64,000 nt of DNA from Calothrix sp. NIES-3974 (GCF_002368395.1 NZ_AP018254.1:4216001-4280000), one strand, 5' to 3'. Shown: positions 35,245 through 45,660, counted from the stretch's first letter. A program made the numbers and translations. Notes: generated by a model from the sequence alone, not told the origin.

Positions 35245-36036
35245 TTATGCATGTCGTTGCAAAACGATAATTTGTGTTCCCACTACTGGATTGCGTGCAA
35301 TTAAATGGTCTTGCATATCCATAATTTCTAGATGGGTAAAATCTAAATCCTGCGATCGCAACCAAATATCGGTGGCAATTTCGTCCTGCTCAGATGTTGA
35401 CAAATTATACCAGTCATCACTGAGTTTTACCGACAGGGTACTACTGGCAAAATTTACCTGAATTGACTTTACCATCCCCTGGGCAATGCGATCGCTAATG
35501 TTGGCAATTTGGTTTTCAATGGCTGCAATCAGGTTTTGTTCGGGGGTCAAAGGTGTGATTTCGGGAATGGTTTCTGGTTCAACGGGGGTCTCTACAGCAG
35601 TAATTTCCGGAGTCGGTTCTGGAGTCGGTTCTGGTGTTGATTGTGCGATCGCTTCCGGGGTCGGTTCCACCTCTGGGGGAATAGTTTCCTCTGGGATGGG
35701 ATTTTCGGGTGTTGCTTCCGGTGTTAGTGTGCTAATACTTGCTATTGGTGTCGGTTCTATTTCGGGATTGGTTTGCTGATGAAATAAATTAGTTCCTCGC
35801 CAAATCACCACTACAGCGACACCAGCTATAATTATACCCGGCAAGATGGAGGGAATTTTTCCCCAAAAACCAGACCTGGGAATTTCCCTAGTCTCCTCCT
35901 GTTCCAGCTTTGTCACCGTATTTTCTAATATACCAATTGTCCCCCGCAGTAACTGAATCACCTTCTCCTTCCAAAAAGGTTGTCGAACTCGTCGTGGTTG
36001 ATTATTTCCTGGTTGTCGGTTTCGATTGTTAGACAT
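35245..36036 (-). CDS. Pro/Glu/Thr-rich single-pass membrane protein of unknown function
   Basis: This 263-aa protein has a basic N-terminus (NRNRQPGNNQPRRVRQPFWKEK), one membrane helix (ILPGIIIAGVAVVVIW, about 65-80) and a long Pro/Glu/Thr spacer (about 90-165, PTPEPTPEPTPE-like). A folded C-terminal domain (about 168-263; LIAAIENQIANISDRIAQGMVKSIQVNFASSTLSVKLSDDWYNLS...IVLQRHA) follows. The topology suggests the C-terminal domain is outside the cytoplasm and that the spacer reaches into peptidoglycan. The domain looks conserved in cyanobacteria, but I cannot name it. Confidence 0.75.
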   Translation of the reverse strand: MSNNRNRQPGNNQPRRVRQPFWKEKVIQLLRGTIGILENTVTKLEQEETREIPRSGFWGKIPSILPGIIIAGVAVVVIWRGTNLFHQQTNPEIEPTPIASISTLTPEATPENPIPEETIPPEVEPTPEAIAQSTPEPTPEPTPEITAVETPVEPETIPEITPLTPEQNLIAAIENQIANISDRIAQGMVKSIQVNFASSTLSVKLSDDWYNLSTSEQDEIATDIWLRSQDLDFTHLEIMDMQDHLIARNPVVGTQIIVLQRHA

Positions 36037-37057
36037 AGAATTTTAGCAAAAATCAAGAGGATTCAAGGATAAGTAAATGGATGGGTAGTGGAACAAGTAA
36101 TAGGTTATACCTTACATGCTGGTATATGTTTCTTTTAGTAGTAGAGAGGTTGCATGGCGATGTCTCTTCCAGGATTAACTATTTCAATCAAAAGCTCACT
36201 TATTGACCGTGTGAAGTATATATCGTGGTTTCATATGTAATTACATCTACCAACTTCAGAGTCAGAATCGGCTGAAATCATTGTCACCTTTGGATTAATT
36301 TATCACTTTCAAGTAATTTTCTTTGGTTAAGTATTCTACATCTTGAATCTTTATTTTCCGATTTTAACTAATGTTGATAACAGTAAAGATTAGTTGCAAT
36401 CACTATTCCCAGCAAATTAACTGGTGTATATTAATAATTGAAGCTAGATAGATAGCTTCCCTGGCAGAGACAACAGCCCGGAGTCAACTTAGTTAAACAA
36501 AGAGGTAAGAAAGCTGTTTATTGGATCTGTCTCGCAAACAAACAACAACGCCCAACGCGAAAACTTATAATTCCTCATTTGTGTTAGGGGGGAAATGCAA
36601 CTAGAAGGTGTCTTTGTAGCGCGAACAAAGTTTATCTAGTGTAGCCCCAAAGAGTAAGATGATAGAAGAGGAAATCCCTAAGTGAGTAGATGGTTGGGTG
36701 TTGTTGTATTTAAAGCTAAGTCGGTGGGTGGTACAAATTGTCGTTGAGAGCAGGGAGTAGAGATGACCCGTCGGGTCGTCTGTACACGGAGAGACGCGAT
36801 ATATCGCGTCTGTACGGGAGTAAGGCTTTGATTAGTTTACCGGGGTGGTTGTTGGTTTTCTAGATAGGTGGCGATCGCGTGGTAAATTGTGGCGATCGCA
36901 AGTAGTATTCCCCTGGTAGAAATTGGCATTGGAAAGTATTAATTCTCACTATTTTGACTATTGTCCTGACTCTGGACACGGGGTTATAAAGCTTATTTTT
37001 CCTTCGAGAGTACAGACGGGACATGTCGTGTCTCTCCCGATTCCCAGAAATGATAAT
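36037..37057. other. 1-kb spacer with several hairpins
   Basis: The spacer contains a GAAGCTA / TAGCTTC stem near 36439-36458, GACGACCCGTCGGGTCGTC-type palindromes near 36765-36815 and another GTACAGACGGGACATGTCGTG block near 37010-37040. The stretch 36440-36720 is less AT-rich than most spacers and could encode a small RNA. It matches no tmRNA, 6S, RNase P or SRP RNA motif I know. No ORF with good support. Confidence 0.4.
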
Positions 37058-39055
37058 TCAAATTAAATCCAGAATGGAAAATTGTCGCATTTTATTTAAT
37101 TCTTGCAGTTTAATTTCTTCATACAGGAAAGATTGATAATAGGATTGGGATAGTTCAGGGTCATTGTTGGGATCAGTTTGATTTAATAATTCTAAAAAAT
37201 GACGTTTGCGCTTTTCTCGGAGATTTTTTTCCATACAGGCAATAGTTGCTTGAATCACTTGGGGAGTGCGAATAATTTCCGTTTTGGCTTTTTCACTTAA
37301 ATAAAATAAATGGGAAATCGAGTTTAGATCGATTGCAGATGCTAAATAAATATTTTGAATAGTGGAAATTAAGTCAATCTGTTCATGATGGGGAATTTGT
37401 AATATTTGCTGCCAGAGATAGCGATGGTGGGAAAGACTAAATTGCAGGTCTTTTTCCTCCAGGATTTGATTAATAGTTGGACGATGTTGGGGACAATGTA
37501 GATAAATACGTAATAATAATTCTTCTGCTTGGACAAGTAAGTTAGATTTACTAATGGTAAGTTGATTTTTGCTGCTGTCAGTACCTAAATCCTGGGTTGA
37601 GGATGGACTATCAATTCCTATGTCATCATCTAGGGGAATGGAATCGGCAGGTGTGGTAAATTCAGTTGGAGTAGGTTTTGAATATTTCCGTTTTGGGAAG
37701 CTTCTTTGTAGGGGATTTAACTGGGTGACAAGATTTTCTATACGCAAAGCAATCAGATTAGTGTCACCACCACATAAAATTTCCGCACAGTGGGAAATAT
37801 AATAATTGCGCGTATCAATATTTTCAATTTTGTTGAGAAGTTTGACAAATTGCTGGGAGATAAATTGAAAATCAATGACATTTTTAATATCTCGTTCCCG
37901 GATAATTTGATGAATTTGCCAATCTATCCATAGAGGAGCTTGATTTAAAAGCTGTCGATAATCATCAGCCGAATAGGTACGTAAATACTCATCCGCATCC
38001 TTCCCATCGGGAATATTCAAAATCTTTAATTGTACTTCACCGTTATAGGCTAAATTGGCAATTTCTCCAATCGCTCTTTCCGTTGCATTGACACCAGCCT
38101 TATCTGCATCAAAATTGAGAATGAGTTGTTTAGAATCACAATAACGTAACGCTAATTTGACCTGTTCTAAACTTAAAGCAGTCCCCAAAGATGCAACCGC
38201 ATTCGTAATTCCCGCAGCATGTAAAGCAATGACATCAAAATAACCCTCCACCACAATTACCCGGTCAAACAGGGAAATCGGGTTTTTGGCTTGATCCAAT
38301 CCAAACAAGGTTTTACCCTTAAAAAATATCTCCGTTTCTGGGGAATTTAAATACTTCGGTTGGTCATCCCCCATCGTCCTCCCACCAAACCCAATTACCC
38401 GTCCCAAGGTATCATGAATGGGAATAATAATGCGATCGCGAAACACATCGTAATATCCCTTCCCCTCCGAACGTGGTTTTATTAAACCAGCTTTTTCCAC
38501 CAACTGCACCGGGTAATGCTTATCCTCTACCAAATAGCGATACAGGGTTTCCCAACCACCAGGAGCATATCCCAAACCAAATCGCTGGATTATCTCCTCA
38601 TCCAGTTGACGCTGTTGCTGAAGATAGGACATCGCACCGTAACCTTCCTTCCGCAACGCATGTTGATAGAACCTTGCTGCTGCTGCTACCACCTCATACA
38701 ACTGTTCCCTTAGAGAAATCTGTCTTTGCAATTCCTGACGTTCTTCCGGTGCTAAGGTTTGCAGTGGTACCTGGTAGCGTCTTGCTAAATCCAACACCAC
38801 ATCCGCAAACCCACGCTTTTGAATATCCATCAAAAACTTGATGGCATTCCCCCCTGCTTGACAGCCAAAGCAATAGTACATTTGCTTGCTGGGACTAACA
38901 CTAAAACTGGGAGTTTTTTCATCATGGAATGGACAAACCCCGATATAGTCCTTACCTCGCTTCCGTAACACCACATGTTCGGAAACAACCTCATAAATAT
39001 CTGCACGTGCTTTGACAGCATCAATGGTATCTGGGTGTAAGCGAGGGATTTCCAT
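37058..39055 (-). CDS. dnaG: DNA primase
   Basis: This 665-aa protein has the N-terminal CHC2 zinc finger (Cys41, His44, Cys62, Cys65 in VCPFHDEKTPSF and MYYCFGCQAGG). The RNA polymerase core has GFGGRTMGDDQPKYLNSPET and the TOPRIM segment VIVVEGYFDVIALHAAGI, followed by LILNFDADKAG. The C-terminal helical region (about 490-665) is the DnaB-interaction domain. The enzyme makes RNA primers at the replication fork. The start ATG begins IPRLHPDTIDAVKARADI, as in orthologues. No partner genes (rpoD, rpsU) are adjacent, which is usual for cyanobacteria. Confidence 0.97.
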   Translation of the reverse strand: MEIPRLHPDTIDAVKARADIYEVVSEHVVLRKRGKDYIGVCPFHDEKTPSFSVSPSKQMYYCFGCQAGGNAIKFLMDIQKRGFADVVLDLARRYQVPLQTLAPEERQELQRQISLREQLYEVVAAAARFYQHALRKEGYGAMSYLQQQRQLDEEIIQRFGLGYAPGGWETLYRYLVEDKHYPVQLVEKAGLIKPRSEGKGYYDVFRDRIIIPIHDTLGRVIGFGGRTMGDDQPKYLNSPETEIFFKGKTLFGLDQAKNPISLFDRVIVVEGYFDVIALHAAGITNAVASLGTALSLEQVKLALRYCDSKQLILNFDADKAGVNATERAIGEIANLAYNGEVQLKILNIPDGKDADEYLRTYSADDYRQLLNQAPLWIDWQIHQIIRERDIKNVIDFQFISQQFVKLLNKIENIDTRNYYISHCAEILCGGDTNLIALRIENLVTQLNPLQRSFPKRKYSKPTPTEFTTPADSIPLDDDIGIDSPSSTQDLGTDSSKNQLTISKSNLLVQAEELLLRIYLHCPQHRPTINQILEEKDLQFSLSHHRYLWQQILQIPHHEQIDLISTIQNIYLASAIDLNSISHLFYLSEKAKTEIIRTPQVIQATIACMEKNLREKRKRHFLELLNQTDPNNDPELSQSYYQSFLYEEIKLQELNKMRQFSILDLI

Positions 39056-39344
39056 ACAGAATTATCAGTAACATTAACAATCCAATAACTCTTGGATGTT
39101 AACTAGATTTTTTAAATTACTAGTACAATTCGGCGGAAATAAAGCTACCATTTCAAATGACTAAAAAGCCTATCAAATAGACCTTCTTCCTTTCATCTTT
39201 TTACGTTTGCCTTGTTTTACTAGTACATTGGATTCTAGCACAGTATCTGGGGTAATACTTCTGTCATTTTGATTCATCCAAGGGGAAGAAGACAGGATGA
39301 TGACTGGGTGGGATGTGGCGCGATCGCTAAAATTTTGTCAATAT

Positions 39345-39366
39345 GAGACGCAATATATTGCGTCTC
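39345..39366. repeat. GAGACGCAATA perfect palindrome
   Basis: An uninterrupted 22-bp palindrome with GAGACGCAATA / TATTGCGTCTC arms lies just beyond the alaS stop codon. It belongs to the GAGACG...CGTCTC repeat group. It could also form a hairpin at the alaS mRNA end, but no T run follows on the minus strand. Confidence 0.55.
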
Positions 39367-39383
39367 TACAGATTTGATTGATA

Positions 39384-42029
39384 TTAACCCAAACTGGCAA
39401 TTAAATCCTGTTTTGCTTGGGCGATCGCGTCTCCTAATTTACTTGCATCCCTTCCTCCTGCTTGGGCTATATTGGGTTTTCCACCTCCACCTCCACCGCA
39501 GATTTTGGCGATTCCCCCGATAAATTTACCTGCAAGGAGTCCCTTTTTATTTACCTCCGTACCGAATGCTGCGACTAAACTGACTTTTCCCGGTTCGGGG
39601 ACGGAACCTAATACCACTGCTGCATTTGCACCGAGTTTTTGTTGTAGTCTTTCCCCTGCGGTTTGCAAGGATGCTGCATCGACGTTATCCATACGTGCAA
39701 CCAGAATTTTAAATCCGGACAAGGTTTCTGCATTTGCAAGTAAACTATCGGATTTAGCGATCGCAAGTTCTCCCTTCAAACTACTGACTTCCTTTTGCAG
39801 GGTTTTCACTTCCGTCTGCAATGCGGTAATTCTGTCGCTAATTTCTTCTGGTTTGACCTTAAAGCGATCGCTTAATTCCTTAACTACCTTGTCCCGAATA
39901 CTCAGGTAATCTAAAATCGCGCTCCCGGAAACAGCCTCAATTCGTCGTACTCCAGCAGATATCCCCGCTTCGGAAATAATTTTAAATACCCCGATTTCCG
40001 CAGTATTACTGACGTGCGTTCCGCCACACAACTCCATCGACACACCTGCAAAATCCACAACACGGACTTCATCGCCGTATTTTTCGCCAAACATGGCGGT
40101 TGCACCCTTGGCTTTGGCTTCAGCTAGGGGTAAAATTTCCACATGGGCCGGATGGGCTTCCGATATCCAGGTGTTAACTTGGTCTTCGACTTGTTGAATT
40201 TCCTCCGGTGTTAATGCGCGGGGACAATTAAAGTCGAAGCGCAATCGGTCAAAACTCACCAAGGAACCTGCTTGGGAAATCCCCTCATCCACGATTTTTT
40301 TCAGTGCAGCTTGGAGGAGGTGGGTGGCAGTATGATTAGCTTGGGCACGACGACGACAAGCACGGTCAATTTGGGCTGTAACCGTATCCCCGACGCGGAC
40401 TGTTCCCCGTTCTACGCGACCAAAGTGGACAAAAAAGTCGGATTCTTTTTTCACATCCTCGACGCGAATTAATAGACCGTCACCAGATAGATAACCCCGA
40501 TCACCAATTTGTCCCCCCGATTCGGCATAGAAGGGGGTTTGATCCAGAACAATTTGTATTTCTGTCCCCGCTTCGGCTGCTTCTTCCGCCACACCATTAA
40601 CTAGAATTGCCTCAACTTGGGAGGTGGTAACGGCTTGGGTATAACCCACAAAATTTGTCACCTGGATATGTTCAGCTAATTTATCCAGACTACCCTGCAC
40701 CGTTAAATCAATAGTTTCGTGGGCTTCCCGACCCATTTGTTTTTGCCGTTCCATTTCGGCTGCAAAGCCAGCTTCATCAATGGTTAGACCGTTTTCGTGG
40801 GCAATTTCGGCGGTCAGTTCCTGGGGAAAACCGTAGGTATCGTAAAGCTTGAAGACATCTGCACCGCTAATAATAGTTTGTTTTTCTTGCTTCACTTTAT
40901 TGATAATCTCTGTCAGTAACTTCTCACCCCGTTCCAAGGTTTTCAAGAAATTACTTTCCTCCCGTTGCAACTCCGCTTTGATGGCATTTTCCCGCTTGCG
41001 TAATTCTGGGTAGGCAGATTCCGCCATTGCGATCGCTGTTTCCACCACCTGAGTGGTAAATTCCCCGGAAATACCAATCAACCGACCATGACGGACAACA
41101 CGACGGATTAAGCGTCGCAACACATAACCCCGTCCCGTATTCGAGGCGCGAATTTCATCGGCAATCATATGGGCGATCGCGCGGATGTGGTCGCCAATCA
41201 CTTTTAAGGAGGTTTTGACTTTTTCGTCGGCTGTAGTATAATCAATACCAGCTATGGTGGCCGCCCTCTGGATAATTGGGAATATCAAATCCGTTTCATA
41301 ATTATTGGGAACCTGTTGGAGAATCTGCGCCATCCGCTCTAACCCCATCCCCGTATCGATATTTTTGCTGGCAAGGGGTGTTAAGTTTCCCTGGGCATCC
41401 TTGTTATACTCCATAAACACCAGGTTATAAAACTCAATAAACCGGGTGTCGTCCTCCAAATCAATCTGGTCATCCCCTAATTCCGGATGGAAATCGTAGT
41501 ATATTTCCGAACAGGGACCACAGGGGCCAGTTGGCCCAGACTCCCAGAAATTATCCTCCTTCCCCATCCGCTTGATGCGCTTTTCACTGACACCAATCTG
41601 GTCACGCCAAATGGCAAAAGCTTCATCGTCCTCCTCAAATACACTGACGACTAGGCGTTCCTGGGGTAAACCAAATACCTCCGTGGAAATTTCCCACCCC
41701 CAAGCGATCGCTTGCTCTTTGAAGTAATCACCAAAGCTAAAATTACCTAACATTTCAAAAAACGTGTGGTGACGCTTAGTTACACCCACATTTTCAATAT
41801 CATTGGTGCGGATACACTTTTGGGAAGTCGTTGCACGCTTAAATTCCGGGGTACGCTGTCCGAGAAATATGGGTTTAAATGGTAGCATCCCCGCAATCGT
41901 TAGCAATACGGTAGGGTCTTCCGGAACCAGGGAAGCACTGGGAAGTACCTGGTGTCCACGTTGTTGATAAAAATTGAGAAATCGGGAGCGGATTTCGCTA
42001 CCGTCAAGACGCAAGGGATTGGAAGACAT
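39384..42029 (-). CDS. alaS: Alanine--tRNA ligase
   Basis: This 881-aa protein has a class II catalytic domain (LTIAGMLPFKPIFLG, RHHTFFEMLGNFSFGDYFK, GPTGPCGPCSEIYYD), a tRNA-recognition domain, and the editing domain with HTATH and the CGGTH zinc ligands. The C-Ala domain ends in a Gly-rich GGGGGGKPNIAQAGG motif. It charges tRNA-Ala and clears Ser/Gly mischarges. Length and motif order are normal. The start ATG begins SSNPLRLDGSEIRSRFLNFYQQRGH, as expected. Confidence 0.98.
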   Translation of the reverse strand: MSSNPLRLDGSEIRSRFLNFYQQRGHQVLPSASLVPEDPTVLLTIAGMLPFKPIFLGQRTPEFKRATTSQKCIRTNDIENVGVTKRHHTFFEMLGNFSFGDYFKEQAIAWGWEISTEVFGLPQERLVVSVFEEDDEAFAIWRDQIGVSEKRIKRMGKEDNFWESGPTGPCGPCSEIYYDFHPELGDDQIDLEDDTRFIEFYNLVFMEYNKDAQGNLTPLASKNIDTGMGLERMAQILQQVPNNYETDLIFPIIQRAATIAGIDYTTADEKVKTSLKVIGDHIRAIAHMIADEIRASNTGRGYVLRRLIRRVVRHGRLIGISGEFTTQVVETAIAMAESAYPELRKRENAIKAELQREESNFLKTLERGEKLLTEIINKVKQEKQTIISGADVFKLYDTYGFPQELTAEIAHENGLTIDEAGFAAEMERQKQMGREAHETIDLTVQGSLDKLAEHIQVTNFVGYTQAVTTSQVEAILVNGVAEEAAEAGTEIQIVLDQTPFYAESGGQIGDRGYLSGDGLLIRVEDVKKESDFFVHFGRVERGTVRVGDTVTAQIDRACRRRAQANHTATHLLQAALKKIVDEGISQAGSLVSFDRLRFDFNCPRALTPEEIQQVEDQVNTWISEAHPAHVEILPLAEAKAKGATAMFGEKYGDEVRVVDFAGVSMELCGGTHVSNTAEIGVFKIISEAGISAGVRRIEAVSGSAILDYLSIRDKVVKELSDRFKVKPEEISDRITALQTEVKTLQKEVSSLKGELAIAKSDSLLANAETLSGFKILVARMDNVDAASLQTAGERLQQKLGANAAVVLGSVPEPGKVSLVAAFGTEVNKKGLLAGKFIGGIAKICGGGGGGKPNIAQAGGRDASKLGDAIAQAKQDLIASLG

Positions 42030-43442
42030 GGGTTTGAATAATACGTTGCTGAATAATCGTCAATGATATTAAATATTAGCGAAGAATGAAGGGAAAGTGA
42101 TGCACAAGGGAGTAGGGAGAGGTAGGGACGTGACATGTTACATCTGTCGCAGTAGAATTTGTTGTGGGAGCATCTTGTTCCTTTTAGACAATTAGCGAGT
42201 GAGACCACTACCCATAATTCAACTATGGTTTACAGGGTCAGGGGGTGAGCTTTTTGCTGAGATAGTAAATGCTTGCAGACAACTGTCACCTGTCAACAAA
42301 CTAAAGGAGTAATATATCAGCGTGCAAAGTGTATTCATACATCATTTACCTGACTAAACCTGTATTTCTCACAAGTTAATGGTAAGCCTTAAGTCAGAGT
42401 TTAATTATCTTTCCACTCCCCACTCCCTGAAAGTTTTAGGGATTTGTGAGAAATCAGGATAAACTAATTTTCTACAACCCCTATTTATTCAGAAGTCTTG
42501 TGTTTTCCGTATACCTAGTTGAGCAAGACTAATTAAAGTGATAAAGTTTCCAAATTTATTAAGAATTTATCTGGCCAGGTGTTCCTATAATATTTTTTTG
42601 AACTGGACCCTTTACCAAAATCCAAACTAGCTTGATACCCATATTTTTGACTAGCGGCTTGCAGATTTAAGATTTTTTTCCTAATTTATCTGTAATTTTA
42701 CTGATGATTTTGGCAGGATTACGAGTATCATGTATCGGTCTATAGGAGTATTACACATTTAATGATTATTGGCAATTTGATTTGAGTTACCGGTCAAAGT
42801 GAGGTATTTATTTACGAAATGACTAGAAGGGCGAATGTAGTTAAGTATCACGGTATTTACAGGAAGAAGGATTCCGTATAAATGCTGTACACACGGGGTC
42901 TTCTAGAATCAAGAGATGATTTTGCGACCTGCGTGTCTATCAATCAAACGATTTTTCGGTGTGGGAATAAAAAAATATTTCCGATTACAGTCAAAACTAG
43001 CAAGAGGGAGGAAACAATTATGAAGTTTTATAGTCTTTACTCAAAAAATATGAAATTTACCTACGTTAATTCCACAGTTGAGGGCGATTAAGTATTATGA
43101 TGGAAATCACGCAGTACACCTATACCTGTGTCGATTATTCCGTATTTTTACTGTTTAAAAAAGACTGGTGAAAGCAGACAGTAGGTAGCAGAACATAACC
43201 CCTGTAACATTACTCAGATAAATATTAAGTATCAGTTGAGCAACGTAGACACCCTATCGGTGTTTTCTCTAAATAATAGGGAAGGTTGGTAATTGCTACT
43301 AATCTAGAGAGTTACAAAACAATGTCTATAGGTGAAAACCTAAGCCTGGGATACTTAAATTGTTCATTTATTAATGTCAGGGAGCATCGCACCTATTCAC
43401 CAGGGTAAACTTTGCTAGTAAAAAAAGGCTGAGAATATAGCA
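42030..43442. other. 1.4-kb spacer, one possible tiny ORF
   Basis: This spacer lies between alaS (-) and the GGDEF gene (+). It contains AT-rich DNA, a CAACTGTCACCTGTCAAC repeat near 42275 and a 23-codon frame with a strong ribosome binding site at 43020-43091. Nothing else is supported. Confidence 0.45.
43020..43091 (+). CDS. Possible 23-aa peptide with strong ribosome binding site
   Basis: GGGAGGAAACAATTATG places a near-perfect Shine-Dalgarno (GGGAGG) at good distance from the ATG at 43020. The frame reads MKFYSLYSKNMKFTYVNSTVEGD and stops at 43091. The same frame can be extended upstream to 42882 (69 codons), but the internal start is far better placed. The peptide could be a real small protein or a leader peptide. 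I recognise no family. Confidence 0.35.
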   Translation: MKFYSLYSKNMKFTYVNSTVEGD

Positions 43443-44477
43443 ATGAAGATATCTATTCTGGTCTTTGGGAGTTGTAATTTTTTGGCGACGCTTCCAGATC
43501 AGATCCGCGATGAAAATGCATTTCGTATCGAGTTGATCGATAATTTTAACCACGCGATCGCTCGGATTCAGGTTGCGCCACCCGATATCGTGATTGTCCA
43601 GGCTAGTATTGATGGTAGTATGGAGCTTTGTGCTTGGTTGAAGGAACAAGCCAAGTTATCGTGGATTTATTGCATCTTATTGGAAGATCGAGCAGAGTTT
43701 TTGGAGAAGAAAATAGCATCCGCAGAATCTGACTGGGAATGGGAAACGGACATGACCGCAGCTGCATTGCGTCAAGGTGCGGATGTGTACATTTTTTGGC
43801 TGGTTGTCCATGGGCGATCGCAAATTAGTTGCTCCCAGATAGCAGCTTGTCACCGCTTGTTGGTAGCACAGTTGACGGTTGGTTTGCGCAAAGCTCATAA
43901 ATATCGGGATTTGGTACGGACGAATGATTTACTTTCGGCGATCGCTCTTTCCGATGCGTTGACAGAATTAAATAATCGACGCGCTTTAGAATGGGAATTA
44001 CCCCGACTAATTCAAAAATCACGGCAACAGGGCCAATATTTTAGTTTAATTATTCTGGATGTCGATTTCTTCAAAATAGTTAACGACACCTACGGACATT
44101 TAGTCGGCGATCGCTTGTTGCAGTTATTATGTACTAGATTGCGTCATAATCTCCGCTTTCAAGACACCGCATTTCGCTATGGTGGTGAGGAATTTGTGAT
44201 TTTGTTGAGTAATACGGATTGCGACGAAGCAATTTCAGTTGCGAAACGCTTAAATCGCGTGGTCGGTAGTGAACCGTTTCAAATCGATCCCCAATTATCT
44301 ATCAATGTCACAATTAGTTTGGGAGTTGCTTGTCTGCAAGCGGAGGATGATATCAAGGGAGTGAGCTTACTACATCGAGCTGACCAGTATTTACTAGAAG
44401 CGAAAGCTTTAGGAAGAAACCGAGTTGTCGCGGACGAAAGTTATGCCTACAAACCCTATTTACACGTTGTTTCTTAA
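43443..44477 (+). CDS. Diguanylate cyclase with degenerate receiver domain
   Basis: This 344-aa protein has an N-terminal receiver-like fold (1-150; the beta-3 position reads DIVIVQASIDG, lacking the phospho-acceptor Asp), a connecting helix and a GGDEF domain (about 165-335). The active site is intact as GGEEF (247-251), and the inhibitory I-site RFQD (238-241) lies exactly five residues before it. LILDVDFFKIVNDTYGHLVGD is the metal/nucleotide-binding block. It should therefore make cyclic di-GMP with product inhibition. The receiver probably senses by protein contact rather than phosphorylation (inference). The start ATG lacks a strong ribosome binding site. Confidence 0.92.
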   Translation: MKISILVFGSCNFLATLPDQIRDENAFRIELIDNFNHAIARIQVAPPDIVIVQASIDGSMELCAWLKEQAKLSWIYCILLEDRAEFLEKKIASAESDWEWETDMTAAALRQGADVYIFWLVVHGRSQISCSQIAACHRLLVAQLTVGLRKAHKYRDLVRTNDLLSAIALSDALTELNNRRALEWELPRLIQKSRQQGQYFSLIILDVDFFKIVNDTYGHLVGDRLLQLLCTRLRHNLRFQDTAFRYGGEEFVILLSNTDCDEAISVAKRLNRVVGSEPFQIDPQLSINVTISLGVACLQAEDDIKGVSLLHRADQYLLEAKALGRNRVVADESYAYKPYLHVVS

Positions 44478-44712
44478 GACAGGAGACAGTATAAAAATTC
44501 TACTGCTTCCCTGTGTTAACCCCTACTAATTCAAGTAACTCAAGTGAAAATACTCGGTGGAACTGGCTTCTAATCTGTGGAAAAATCAAAAAATAATACC
44601 TGCATTTGCAGCGAGTGAGCGATCAGCCTAGAGTCATGGTTTGTTCTTCCTACTACTCTCCACTCCCCACTCCCTCTGCATCCAGCAAGTACTCAAAGAA
44701 TTAGAAATTTTA

Positions 44713-45423
44713 TTAGAAATTTTCAAGTGGTGTGAGTTTTTCCATTGATTTCGACTCAGAAATAATCCGAATACATTCATCAACAGTTGCGCGATCGCGC
44801 ATTGCTTCTACTAGTTTAGTATAGGCAAGGGAATTTGCTTCAAGGATGGTTTTCGCTTGGAGTAAATAAAAGCGTTGCTTTTGCTCGCATATCGATGGGG
44901 AAAAACCGACATTCCGCATCAAAGCACTGAGAAAAGCTCGATCATCTTTTCCCCCTTGAGCCTCAGTATACACCATTTTCTCGGCTGCAATTCCAGCCAT
45001 CCAAACAATACCATATCGGTCAAGCATTTGGGCTGTAATTTTTCCGCTTTTTAACTGGTTTTGTATCTCTTCATCATCAAAACGAACTCCACCCTGTCCC
45101 GGAAAACCCTGCTGTAGCGCTTCCCAAGCACTGAGACTGTAACCGAGAACGGGAATCGCAAACAGATGGGCCAGCAAAAAATGTCCCGCTTCATGGTAGA
45201 TTATGCGATCGCGATAGGCTGGAAAAAATCCCCCAATCCAATCTAGGAATACATTTCCCCCTTTCCCCTGCAAAAAGAAGCTATCCACCGTCACCACTCC
45301 TAACACTGCAAATGTGGTCGCAGCTGGTAATGTGGGGGGGATATGTAGTAATGGTCCAAGCAAAATCGCAAGTGTCATCAAGAAAACAGATATCGCCGTC
45401 AAATTTAAACTTAATTGATCCAT
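44713..45423 (-). CDS. M41-like membrane zinc peptidase without AAA domain
   Basis: This 236-aa protein has two N-terminal membrane helices (about 8-50). The zinc motif HEAGH follows (77-81, in RDRIIYHEAGHFLLAHLFAIPV), then a helical domain with a probable third ligand region (WMAGIAAEKMVYTEAQGGKDDRAFL), as in the FtsH peptidase. There is no AAA ATPase domain. Such short M41-like proteins are widespread in cyanobacteria and plants, often annotated as ATP-dependent Zn protease. Without its own ATPase it either acts alone or with a partner. Reads divergently from the CHAT gene. Confidence 0.85.
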   Translation of the reverse strand: MDQLSLNLTAISVFLMTLAILLGPLLHIPPTLPAATTFAVLGVVTVDSFFLQGKGGNVFLDWIGGFFPAYRDRIIYHEAGHFLLAHLFAIPVLGYSLSAWEALQQGFPGQGGVRFDDEEIQNQLKSGKITAQMLDRYGIVWMAGIAAEKMVYTEAQGGKDDRAFLSALMRNVGFSPSICEQKQRFYLLQAKTILEANSLAYTKLVEAMRDRATVDECIRIISESKSMEKLTPLENF

Positions 45424-45660
45424 ACGAATTTTTCTTAAAAAAGCTTAATTTTTCTTTATTATCCGTTAAATCCAGAAAATAGGGAATGAAAATCAAGGGA
45501 TTTTAGATTTTGGATTGGGGAATGCTCCTAAGTCATGTATTTTACCAGCCTTACATGGTAAAGCTTTGGAATGAACCTAATAAATGTACTACTTTAATTT
45601 TTTGCTAGCAGCGAAAAACGTGGCTAGTATAGGTTAGCGGAAATCAACAGAGTATAATTA

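Noticed and set aside
36437-36720. tmRNA, 6S RNA, RNase P RNA or SRP RNA
   Set aside because: I looked for the conserved cores of each (tag ORF, GAGGAAAGTCC, AGGTCCGGAAGGAAGCAGC) and found none, so the region is listed only as an unknown.
38473-38841. 122-codon plus-strand frame inside dnaG
   Set aside because: Antisense shadow of the primase core, Pro/His-rich composition.
39472-39909. 145-codon plus-strand frame inside alaS
   Set aside because: Antisense to the C-terminal part of AlaS; no ribosome binding site and no recognisable domain.
42882-43019. N-terminal extension of the 23-aa ORF to 69 codons
   Set aside because: The upstream ATG is less well placed than the internal one, and the added residues look random.
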